Assembly: GCF_014284235.1 (NCBI RefSeq)
Contig: NZ_JACOGD010000007.1
Span: 246,324 to 310,323 of the forward strand
Length of the DNA: 64,000 nt
Source of the DNA: Cognatundibacterium curvum
Lineage (GTDB): Bacteria; Pseudomonadota; Gammaproteobacteria; Burkholderiales; Burkholderiaceae_D
Direction of reading: 5' to 3'
Shown here: positions 15,708 through 23,488 of the stretch, one piece after another
How positions within the stretch are numbered: position 1 is the first letter of the stretch
How the letters are laid out: every line of letters begins with the position of its first letter
Notes under the pieces: model-generated
The model's input: only the letters and a program-made list of their open reading frames with translations
The model's database searches: none
Told to the model about the DNA's origin: nothing
Position numbers and translations under genes: made by a program

Positions 15708-16774
15708 TTTCATTATTTCCCATTGCAAAAATCCGCTGCGCCAGCATCCTTATCTATGCAGTGGTCTGCTTGTCGACAAATTTTGCTCATGCCTCAGAAA
15801 CCGGGCAAAAAGTCAGCTTGCTGTTTGCGGGCGACATCGTGCTCGATGGTCAGCCCGGAAAGTGGATCACCAAAGGAAAAGATCCGTTTTCCGCATTTGC
15901 CGCTGTTTTTGCATCGACCGATATACGGATTGCCAATCTTGAGTGTGTCGTTGCCAAAGAGGGTCAGGCAGCAGATAAAAACTTTACCTTCCGCGCAGAG
16001 CCGGAAAGCCTGAGTGTATTAAAACGCCATGTGGATGCGGTATCGATTGCAAACAACCATTCGGGGGACTTTGGGCGGGCTGCATTTTCTGAAATGCTCA
16101 CACATTTACAGAAAAATCAGATTCAATACTTTGGCGGCGGGAATAATCTGAGCGAAGCTCACCGGCCACTGATCATAGAACGCAAAGGATTACGTATTGC
16201 ACTGCTGGGCTATAACGAGTTCATGCCACGTAGTTTCGAAGCGGGTACTGCATCCGCAGGGATAGCCTGGAGTGAAGACGAGCAACTGGTACTTGATATT
16301 CAGCAAGCGCGACTACACTACAAAGCGGACCTGGTCATCCCGTTTATGCATTGGGGATGGGAGAACGAGCACCACTCCAATCAACGTCAACAACATCTGG
16401 CAAAAAAAATGATAGATGCCGGCGCGGACGCAGTGATAGGCGGCCACCCCCATGTACTGCAAGAGACATCGACCTACAAAGGTAAACCGATCATCTACAG
16501 CATAGGGAATTTTATGATCGATGCGCTGGATAATGAAGCGCAGACGCTGGGCTGGGTGATACGGCTGGAGCTAGATAAACATGGCGTGACCGTATGGGAT
16601 AGTCGCGTAGCCAAAATCAGCGACGAAGGGATACCTGAACCTCAGGCTCAGCTAGCGAGTGCATGCTGGGTGCGCGGCGACAAACAGACTCGCCTTTGCA
16701 GCAACGTCGATACCGGTTTTAGTCCGGCTCAGATTCAGCGTTCAGGCGCTTTGCCAAAGGCACTAGCAAACTAA
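15704..16774 (+). CDS. CapA-family metallophosphatase-like protein
   Basis: A 356-aa exported protein of the CapA/PgsA (poly-gamma-glutamate capsule) family, a calcineurin-like fold. A signal peptide covers about residues 1-30 (ending FAHASE). Conserved segments are LLFAGDIVLDG, NLECVVA, DAVSIANNHSGDFG, FMHWGWENE and GGHPHVLQE, followed by YSIGNFM; the Asp, Asn and His residues form the expected metal site. Known members take part in capsule synthesis, but many are uncharacterised, and no cap/pgs genes are nearby, so the role is open. Its last 56 bases overlap the convergent ferredoxin gene. Confidence 0.88.
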   Translation: MISLFPIAKIRCASILIYAVVCLSTNFAHASETGQKVSLLFAGDIVLDGQPGKWITKGKDPFSAFAAVFASTDIRIANLECVVAKEGQAADKNFTFRAEPESLSVLKRHVDAVSIANNHSGDFGRAAFSEMLTHLQKNQIQYFGGGNNLSEAHRPLIIERKGLRIALLGYNEFMPRSFEAGTASAGIAWSEDEQLVLDIQQARLHYKADLVIPFMHWGWENEHHSNQRQQHLAKKMIDAGADAVIGGHPHVLQETSTYKGKPIIYSIGNFMIDALDNEAQTLGWVIRLELDKHGVTVWDSRVAKISDEGIPEPQAQLASACWVRGDKQTRLCSNVDTGFSPAQIQRSGALPKALAN

Positions 16775-17039
16775 GGTCAGAACTGGCCACAGTCACACAG
16801 GGCAGTATCCATCCCTCCTGTTTTTCGTCCGGACTCAGACCTGGCCAATCCATAGTGAAACGGTACTGCCCCTGTAAAGACTGACACAAACACGCACGGC
16901 ATGTGCCATTGCGACAGGAACTTGGCAGACTGATGCCCTGTTCCAAGGCATTTTCCAATATTGTCTTATCAGCCTGAAGCTCACAGCTCAGTCCGGATGG
17001 CATCAGCGTGAGCTGGTACTTAACATTATTTTTCGTCAT
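16719..17039 (-). CDS. 2Fe-2S ferredoxin (plant type)
   Basis: A 106-aa single-domain electron carrier. The cluster motif is C42-x4-C47-x2-C50 (SCRNGTCRAC) with the fourth ligand C81 (LPCV) 30 residues on, the plant-type fold seen in oxygenase reductases and stand-alone ferredoxins. Start ATG at 17039 has CGGA just upstream; a GTG at 17054 in the same frame lacks a ribosome site. The partner oxidoreductase is not adjacent. The 3' end overlaps the capA-like gene on the other strand by 56 bases. Confidence 0.9.
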   Translation of the reverse strand: MTKNNVKYQLTLMPSGLSCELQADKTILENALEQGISLPSSCRNGTCRACLCQSLQGQYRFTMDWPGLSPDEKQEGWILPCVTVASSDLSLLVPLAKRLNAESEPD

Positions 17040-17192
17040 AGTTTCCGTACTCACATTGCGTTTCGAAACTGTTACTACTAATACTAATAAAACTTAAACC
17101 ATGTTCTGCCTGCCATCAAGGGCTGTCACAATACTTCATCAGGAAACACCGATACCCCACCAGAGCGGCATAAAAATATCAGGAGACCTCCT

Positions 17193-17546
17193 ATGACAAC
17201 AATCAGTCAGCCTGCAACTGATAGCAACATGAATCCGCCAGAACGCAGAAATAATACCCGAACCCAACTTAAATTATGTGAGCTGGACCCGACTCTCGCG
17301 ATTGCAGGAGAAATCATCGGAGACTGCCTGCTATTACCAGACATACAGTCAGTGGGGAGCATGCGGGAATGCTGTCCACACTGCGGCGACGAAGCTTTGC
17401 AGCTACATCTGCGCTACCGCCATGTCAAACGCTCGCATTTATTTTGCAATCGCTGCCATCGCTGCTACGACGCCCTGCATCCGGATGGCAGTTCTGCAAT
17501 TGCCAGTTGTACTCTGCTCGCCCCCCCGAATGCGACGGTCCCATAA
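17193..17546 (+). CDS. Small zinc-ribbon-like protein
   Basis: A 117-aa protein without a recognised family. A likely zinc ribbon is formed by C61-P-H-C64 and C85-N-R-C88 (with C91), spaced by about 20 residues that include LRYRHVKRSHLF. The N-terminal 25 residues are polar and probably disordered. The ribosome site AGGAG (17181-17185) lies 7 bases before the ATG and is followed at once by CTCCT, which can pair with it. Between a divergent ferredoxin and a strong terminator, it is monocistronic. A role in nucleic-acid or metal binding is only a guess. Confidence 0.72.
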   Translation: MTTISQPATDSNMNPPERRNNTRTQLKLCELDPTLAIAGEIIGDCLLLPDIQSVGSMRECCPHCGDEALQLHLRYRHVKRSHLFCNRCHRCYDALHPDGSSAIASCTLLAPPNATVP

Positions 17547-17573
17547 AAAAAGCGGCTGACAGCCGCTTTTTTT
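17544..17573. terminator. Bidirectional intrinsic terminator
   Basis: Stem AAAAAAAGCGGCTG / CAGCCGCTTTTTTT (17545-17573) between two convergent genes; A-run and T-run on either side serve both strands. Confidence 0.95.
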
Positions 17574-17598
17574 ATACTACCTATGACCTTCCGCCGGA

Positions 17599-17895
17599 TT
17601 ACACGACAGTTTGCAAGCGCATCGCAATACCCATATCACCGGATACTTTGAGTTTGCCCATCATAAATCCATTCATGGGATTGAGCTGACCAGTCAGCAA
17701 GGCACCCAGATCTGCCAGTGCGATGGTGATCGTGCAAGCTGCATCTTTGTTTTCGTTAGATACAGTATTCGGTGTGGCGCTTGCATCAACAAATACCACG
17801 CCATCGCTGCCACAATCAAATTTCAACGTTGCGTTCAAACCGCTATCATCACCCACTTTAGTGCGAATTGCTTCTGTGCATGCTTGCAAATCCAT
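17599..17895 (-). CDS. SCP2 sterol-binding domain protein
   Basis: A 98-aa protein consisting of a single SCP2 domain: LKFDCGSDGVVFVD, then DAACTITIALADLGALLTGQLNP and MNGFMMGKLKVSGDMGIAMRL, the signature C-terminal half that lines the hydrophobic lipid pocket. Bacterial stand-alone members are thought to bind fatty acyl or lipid ligands; the function here is unknown. Start ATG at 17895 with GGAG 10 bases upstream; the longer frame is not supported. Confidence 0.92.
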   Translation of the reverse strand: MDLQACTEAIRTKVGDDSGLNATLKFDCGSDGVVFVDASATPNTVSNENKDAACTITIALADLGALLTGQLNPMNGFMMGKLKVSGDMGIAMRLQTVV

Positions 17896-17998
17896 GTCTG
17901 CTGCTCCGAGAGTTAAAAAACGGATTGCAATGTAGCATGTATTCCTTTCGAGGAACAATACTAGAACTTGCAACTGCGCAATCCATGTTTAACGCAAT

Positions 17999-18652
17999 CT
18001 AACGCAATACGCAACTCAACATCCAGTAATACTCATTGCGATAAATACGGATGTCGCGCGCAACAGCGGCAAACTTTTTACGCATATAACTGTCAGTCGG
18101 GAAGTTTTTGATGACCTCTACCCGACTGCCATCGGCCACGGTGTGGATATGAAAGGTATTGCCCTCCAGATCGGTACGCGCCACAGGTAAAGTTTCGCCT
18201 TCCACCTCATTATCATCAATCAATATCAGCGTGCTGCCACTGCCTATCGCTGCGCACCATTGCTTCAAGAGCTTGCTCTGGTCTTCACGCTTTACATGCG
18301 ACCATAAAAATCCTGCGAACGCCGCACTATAACGTCCCGCTTCTGCGGCTGGCAGCGCAAACGCATCGGCAAGCGCAAAGTCTACGTTATCGTTATCAAA
18401 TTCCTTGGTTTGTGCAATTTCCAACAATTCAGGACAAAAATCAGTCGCGTGCACGGATTCGGCGAAGTCCGCGATTTGCCGGGTCCAATAGCCGGTACCG
18501 CAAGCCAGTTCCAGCACTTTTTGTCCCATCAGCATCTCACAGACACGCTCTTCCATCTCGTCGAGATCATCCTCGCGCGCTTCGATCGCGTAGTCCTGCT
18601 CCAGAACCGGAGCACGTTGTGCGTAATAGTCGCGCAACTTTAAATCTGTCAT
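17999..18652 (-). CDS. Class I SAM-dependent methyltransferase
   Basis: A 217-aa Rossmann-fold methyltransferase. Motif I is VLELACGTGYW (about residues 45-55), motif II HATDFCPELL, and motif IV FAGFLWSHVK with LILIDDNEVEG. It resembles methyltransferase type 11/25 proteins annotated generically. The gene starts 11 bases after the cysB stop and is therefore in its transcript, suggesting a link to sulphur or S-adenosylmethionine metabolism, though this rests only on position. Substrate unknown. Confidence 0.88.
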   Translation of the reverse strand: MTDLKLRDYYAQRAPVLEQDYAIEAREDDLDEMEERVCEMLMGQKVLELACGTGYWTRQIADFAESVHATDFCPELLEIAQTKEFDNDNVDFALADAFALPAAEAGRYSAAFAGFLWSHVKREDQSKLLKQWCAAIGSGSTLILIDDNEVEGETLPVARTDLEGNTFHIHTVADGSRVEVIKNFPTDSYMRKKFAAVARDIRIYRNEYYWMLSCVLR

Positions 18653-18663
18653 GTTATTTCCGT

Positions 18664-19605
18664 TTATAAATCGTAAGTATCTTTATTGCCCTGCATCACA
18701 CTATCCACCATTTTCCGGTTTAAAGTCGGGTTAAGCAATTCAATAAAAGTATAGACATAGCTACGCAAATAGGCCCCTTGCTTGATCGCAACGCGCGACA
18801 CATTCATACCGAACAAATGCCCGACCGGCACTGCGCGCAAACTCTTGTCGCGTTCTGCATCGAAGGCCATGCCTGCGATAATGCCTATCCCCATGCCAAG
18901 CTCGACATAGGTCTTGATCACGTCGGCATCAATCGCCTCGAGCAAAATATCAGGCTTCAGATTTCTGATCTGAAACGCATGATCTATCTTGCTGCGACCA
19001 GCAAATGCCGCATCGTAAGTCACTAGCGGATAATGGGCGATATCTTCCAGCGTGATATTCTTGAGTTTCAACAATGGATGCTCCAGCGGCAACACCAGTA
19101 CATGTTCCCACTGATAGCAAGGCAAGGAAATCAAACCGTCATAGCCAGCGATTGACTCAGTCGCGATCACCAGGTCCGCCTGATCCCGCATCACCATATC
19201 GGCGATCTGCTTAGGATTCCCTTGCAGCAAGGAAAGCCGAACCTTGGGGTATTTTTGCATGAAAGCCTGCACCACCTTAGGCAAGGCATAGCGCGCCTGC
19301 GTGTGCGTAGTCGCAATCGTAAAGCTGCCGCTATCCTGGGCCGCATACTCTTTACCTATGCGTTTCAGACCATCAATTTCCTGCATGATTAGCTCAACCG
19401 ACTTCAGCACTGCCCGGCCAGGCTCAGTCAAACCACGAATACGCTTACCGTGGCGGGTAAAAATATCCACCCCCAGTTCTTCTTCCAGCTCAATAATTGC
19501 CTTGGAAACACCAGGCTGAGAAGTAAACAAGGCCTTGGCTGCCTCAGTCAGATTAAAATTCTGACGAACAGCTTCACGGACGAAGCGCAATTGATGTAAG
19601 TTCAT
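18664..19605 (-). CDS. cysB: LysR-family regulator CysB
   Basis: Activator of sulphate assimilation genes, responding to N-acetylserine and sulphide in relatives. The 313 aa begin MNLHQLRFVREAVRQNFNLT, diagnostic of CysB/Cbl, with an N-terminal winged HTH; the effector domain contains TTHTQARYALP (ligand-binding Thr cluster), VTYDAAFAGRSKID and GMGIGIIAGMAF. The ATG at 19605 aligns with other CysB proteins; a frame four codons longer exists. CysB and Cbl are hard to separate by eye, but this is the standard betaproteobacterial CysB. It is followed by a methyltransferase and divergent from a patatin gene. Confidence 0.92.
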   Translation of the reverse strand: MNLHQLRFVREAVRQNFNLTEAAKALFTSQPGVSKAIIELEEELGVDIFTRHGKRIRGLTEPGRAVLKSVELIMQEIDGLKRIGKEYAAQDSGSFTIATTHTQARYALPKVVQAFMQKYPKVRLSLLQGNPKQIADMVMRDQADLVIATESIAGYDGLISLPCYQWEHVLVLPLEHPLLKLKNITLEDIAHYPLVTYDAAFAGRSKIDHAFQIRNLKPDILLEAIDADVIKTYVELGMGIGIIAGMAFDAERDKSLRAVPVGHLFGMNVSRVAIKQGAYLRSYVYTFIELLNPTLNRKMVDSVMQGNKDTYDL

Positions 19606-19799
19606 GAATGACAATATTCTGTGAATGTGGCGCAGACAGCCAGGGCGCTGTCCATGCTTTCAGGAAATAAATTAGCATTAATGGCATGTAATTACCCGAG
19701 AAACCATTGCCACTAAAAAAATTAGCACCAAATTACAGCAACGAGGGCTGGAATCAGCTCGCCTAGCTTATGTCGCTAACCTTTAGTAAAACTGAATTG

Positions 19800-19819
19800 A
19801 TATACTACCAGCAGTATAT
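19800..19819. promoter_or_regulatory. Dyad upstream of the patatin gene
   Basis: Perfect 7-bp inverted repeat ATATACT-N6-AGTATAT, ending 21 bases before the ATG at 19841. It could be an operator or simply the promoter -10 region; no known regulator motif is matched. Confidence 0.35.
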
Positions 19820-19840
19820 AGAGACCGAGAAAAGAATTCC

Positions 19841-22138
19841 ATGCTCAAATTTCACTTCGCACCAAACTTAGGCAAGAATCTGGCTTTTTTTTCTGTTTTG
19901 AGCCTCTTACTCACACTATTTATACATGATCCTGCCGCAGCGCAGCTTCCCGCTGCCAACCCGACAAGCTCCAAAACGCCGAAAATCTGCGTGGTTTTAT
20001 CGGGTGGCGGCGCCCGTGGCTTCGCCCATATAGGCGTGCTCAAGCAATTGGAAGCGATGCACATACCGATAGACTGCATCGCGGGTACCAGTATGGGTGC
20101 GGTCATTGGCGGCCTGTACGCATCAGGCATCCCAGCCACAGAAATTGAAAAACGTCTGGAAAAACTGAAACTCAATGATATTGCGCTGGATCGCATAGAC
20201 CGTCGCCAACTGCCACAAAGCATACGCGAAGAGGACGAGCAATATCCGCTCGGCGCCACGCTGGGTCTGAGTGAAAACGGGGTAAGGCTGCCTAGCGGCG
20301 TGGTGCAGGCCAGCCAGTTTCAGGAACTGATACAAAACTGGACCTCACATCTGGCACCAGACATCAAATTTGACCAGCTGCCCATCCCCTTCCGCGCTGT
20401 CGCGACCGATCTGGAAACCGGTGAAATGGTCGTCTTTGACAAAGGCGCGCTGCATAAAGCGATACGTGCGAGCATGGCTGCGCCTGGCGTATTTGCGCCA
20501 ACAGAAATCGATGGTCGCTTGCTGTCGGACGGCGGACTGGTGCGTAACCTGCCGGTAGACATTGCCAGAGACATGGGGGCGGACGTCATTATTGCAGTTA
20601 ATATTGGCACCCCGCTCATGCCGCGCAAGCAATTGCAGACCCTGTTCAACGTGAGTCAGCAAATGGTCAATATCCTGACCGAACAAAACGTCAATGCGCA
20701 GAAAGCCAGCTTAAGGGAAAGCGACATCCTGATCGAGCCCAACCTGGGCAATATAGGATTTCTGGACTTTGGACGATCCAAGGAGGCCACAGAAATCGGT
20801 CAGACTGCAGCCAGACAATTGCAGACGAAACTGGCGGGCCTTGCCTTACCAGATCAGGCCTACCGGGTGGCGCAAAACAAGCGCGAGAATCCTCAACTGC
20901 CACCGATACAAATCAGCTTTATCGATATCGACAACAATACCGCGATTCCCGAGGCCGACATCCGGCGCCTGATAGGATTTGAAATCGGCAGCTTTTACAA
21001 TGCGGAAGAAGTCAATGCCAAACTGGCTGCACTGGGCACGACCAGAGAGTTTGATAATCTGAGTCATGAACTGGTTCAAAAAGACCGTCGCTATGGCATC
21101 AGGATTCAGGCTAATGGCAAAAACTGGGGCCCGCATTTTCTGCGTTTTGGTCTGGCTTTATCCAGCGGCTTCGATGGTGCAGGTGGCTACCGCCTGCAAA
21201 TCGGACATCGTCGTCCATGGCTGACTGAGGGTGGTTTGGAGTGGCGCAATGATGTGGAGCTTGGTAATACGCTCAAATACCGCACGGAATTACGACAACC
21301 CTTGTTTGAGCGCGAAGGCAGTTATCTGCTGCCTTTTGCGCAGATCAGCGAAAATACTGTGAATTTCTACAGAGACAATGTGCGGCTCGCTGAATATAGT
21401 CTGCGTGCACAAAAAGCCGGTGTCGAAGTTGCATACCGGCTCGGTAATCTGGGTACGCTGGGCGAAGCACGGCTAGGTTTAAATTACAACCGCTACAGTA
21501 TTGTTCCGAAACTGGGCGGGGTGATCACGTCAAATGGCGTGGACATCACCGGCTCAGTTGACAGCTTGCCTAGCGCGAGTATTCAACAGTATGGACTTAA
21601 AACGGGTGTTGTGATCGATCAGCTCAGCGACCCCAGTTTTCCGCGCCAAGGCTACAAAGTCGATACCGGCTTATTTTTGGGCATGGATCGTTCACGCGAC
21701 AGCTACCAGGAATTCAATCTCGATACAGTCTGGGCCAAGAGTTACGGCAGCCACAGCCTGAATCTGAAATTCAGCGCCGCAGGACTGTTTCAGAAAAACG
21801 ATAACAAGATACGTGGGATAGGCTCGATGCTGGGTGGTTTCCAGCGCTTGTCCGCCTATCAGCAAGATCAGTTCCTTGGCAACTACATGCTATATGGCAG
21901 CGCCACCTATCTGCTGCGCGCCGTCAATTTCGAAATGGCGGGACAAAGCCTGTTCGTTGGCTCTTCACTCGAAATGGGCAATGTCTGGAATGAAAAGAAG
22001 GATATCTCTGTCAACTCTTTGCGCAAAAGTCTGAGTTTCTTTGGTGGCGTCAACAGTTTCATGGGGCCAGTATATCTGGGCTTTGCGATAGGCCAGAATG
22101 GTGCGCGTACGGTATTTTTCCAGTTAGGACGTCAGTAG
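19841..22138 (+). CDS. Patatin-like phospholipase, PlpD-type (type Vd secretion)
   Basis: A 765-aa outer-membrane protein combining a patatin phospholipase A, a POTRA-like segment and a 16-strand Omp85-type barrel. After a signal peptide (about residues 1-34, ending AAAQ), the patatin domain has the oxyanion motif SGGGARGFAHIG, the nucleophile S84 in GTSMG and D230 in LLSDGGL, giving the Ser-Asp dyad. A POTRA-like region follows (about 355-430), then the barrel with alternating patterns, FPRQGYKVD, and a C-terminal strand ending QLGRQ. This is the architecture of PlpD of Pseudomonas, although homologues such as RssA-plus-barrel proteins are annotated generically. It may hydrolyse phospholipids at or outside the cell surface. 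Confidence 0.92.
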   Translation: MLKFHFAPNLGKNLAFFSVLSLLLTLFIHDPAAAQLPAANPTSSKTPKICVVLSGGGARGFAHIGVLKQLEAMHIPIDCIAGTSMGAVIGGLYASGIPATEIEKRLEKLKLNDIALDRIDRRQLPQSIREEDEQYPLGATLGLSENGVRLPSGVVQASQFQELIQNWTSHLAPDIKFDQLPIPFRAVATDLETGEMVVFDKGALHKAIRASMAAPGVFAPTEIDGRLLSDGGLVRNLPVDIARDMGADVIIAVNIGTPLMPRKQLQTLFNVSQQMVNILTEQNVNAQKASLRESDILIEPNLGNIGFLDFGRSKEATEIGQTAARQLQTKLAGLALPDQAYRVAQNKRENPQLPPIQISFIDIDNNTAIPEADIRRLIGFEIGSFYNAEEVNAKLAALGTTREFDNLSHELVQKDRRYGIRIQANGKNWGPHFLRFGLALSSGFDGAGGYRLQIGHRRPWLTEGGLEWRNDVELGNTLKYRTELRQPLFEREGSYLLPFAQISENTVNFYRDNVRLAEYSLRAQKAGVEVAYRLGNLGTLGEARLGLNYNRYSIVPKLGGVITSNGVDITGSVDSLPSASIQQYGLKTGVVIDQLSDPSFPRQGYKVDTGLFLGMDRSRDSYQEFNLDTVWAKSYGSHSLNLKFSAAGLFQKNDNKIRGIGSMLGGFQRLSAYQQDQFLGNYMLYGSATYLLRAVNFEMAGQSLFVGSSLEMGNVWNEKKDISVNSLRKSLSFFGGVNSFMGPVYLGFAIGQNGARTVFFQLGRQ

Positions 22139-22218
22139 TCTGGCTGAATTGGTGTGTTCAACAACCCTTATCCACATACAGATACGGGTTGTTGATTCAG
22201 TTATGAAGAAGGGCGGGC

Positions 22219-23202
22219 TTAATCCGGCTCAACCAGGCTCTGATCAATCGCACCGAAGATGGACTTGCCGTTTTTATCCAGCATTTCTATCTTAATGCTG
22301 TCGCCATATTGCATAAACGGAGTAATAGCTTCGCCAGTAGCGATCATTTCCAGCGCACGTTTTTCGGCGATACAGCTATAGCCTTTGGCGGCGTCTTTGT
22401 TGGACACCGTTCCCGATCCTATGATGGTACCAGCGCGCGCGCGGCGGGTTTTACACAAATGCGTGATCAGTTGCGGGAAAGAGAAAGCCATATCGATACC
22501 GGCATTCGGCTGACCAACCAGATTGCCGTTCCAGCTTGATCGCAGCGCCAGATGTACTTTGCCATCACGCCAGGCTTCGCCTAACTCGTCGGGTGTCACT
22601 GCCACCGGAGAGAAACTGGAGGCCGGTTTGGACTGAAAAAAGCCAAAACCTTTCGCCAGTTCTGCAGGAATCAGATTGCGCAGTGAGACATCATTGACCA
22701 GCATGAGTAAGCGTATATGCTCAGCCGCACGGTCGGGACTCACGCCCATAGGCACATCATCGGTGATGATCGCAATTTCACTTTCAAAATCAACACCCCA
22801 TTCGGCTGACCCCAGCACAATGTCATCACAGGGGCCGATGAAATCATCACTGCCGCCCTGGTACATCAGCGGATCATGCCAGAAGCTCTCAGGCATCTCG
22901 GCCTGACGCGCTTTTCTGACCAGCTCTACGTGATTCACATAGGCAGAGCCATCCGCCCACTGAAATGCGCGCGGCAGAGGCGCCATGCACTGATGCGGCT
23001 GAAAATCGAAGCTATAGGCGACTTTACCTGCATTCAAACGCTGATACAGCTCTTCCAGCTGCGGTGCCATGAATTGCCAGTCATCCAGTACGCGTTGCAA
23101 AGTCGGCGCAATGCCGTTGGCGATGCAGGCCGTTTTCAGGTCGCGCGAAACCACGATTAATTGTCCGTCACGGGACCCGTCTTTTAAGCTCGCTAACTTC
23201 AT
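22219..23202 (-). CDS. Fumarylacetoacetate hydrolase family protein
   Basis: A 327-aa FAH-fold enzyme. The metal and catalytic region shows VDFESEIAIITDDVPMG (acidic metal ligands), NDVSLRNLIP, FFQSKPASSFSPVAVTP and GSGTVSN. The length and sequence match the FAH group often found with tyrosine or homogentisate catabolism genes, but none are adjacent, so either fumarylacetoacetase or a related acylpyruvase/decarboxylase activity is possible. Start ATG at 23202. It is convergent with the patatin gene, from which it is separated by about 80 bases containing a GC-poor hairpin without a T-run. Confidence 0.9.
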   Translation of the reverse strand: MKLASLKDGSRDGQLIVVSRDLKTACIANGIAPTLQRVLDDWQFMAPQLEELYQRLNAGKVAYSFDFQPHQCMAPLPRAFQWADGSAYVNHVELVRKARQAEMPESFWHDPLMYQGGSDDFIGPCDDIVLGSAEWGVDFESEIAIITDDVPMGVSPDRAAEHIRLLMLVNDVSLRNLIPAELAKGFGFFQSKPASSFSPVAVTPDELGEAWRDGKVHLALRSSWNGNLVGQPNAGIDMAFSFPQLITHLCKTRRARAGTIIGSGTVSNKDAAKGYSCIAEKRALEMIATGEAITPFMQYGDSIKIEMLDKNGKSIFGAIDQSLVEPD

Positions 23203-23488
23203 ATTTCCTCTGTACAGTCAGGTTTGCCGCATTGTACCTGATCAGCTACGCTGGCTGCGATAGCGTCAGGCCGCAGATTTTTCTTAAGCAGTGAACTATG
23301 CCAGCCCGGCGCGCTCCAAACAGCTCAGTCAGCAAGCTGCCAGACCGACATAGGGACGCCGGATTTCGCAAATCCTTGTGTATCCATCTGGCACTCCTGC
23401 CTTAAAATGACAACATAGTCCGTGCAGCGAATTCTTTGCCTGCAGCGGATATTGATCCAATTGACGTGACATTTAGTGAAAGCTTATT

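Noticed and set aside
22159..22194. Inverted repeat CAACAACCC / GGGTTGTTG between the patatin and FAH genes, considered as a terminator.
   Set aside because: The stem is good but the loop is long (18 nt) and no T-run follows on either strand.
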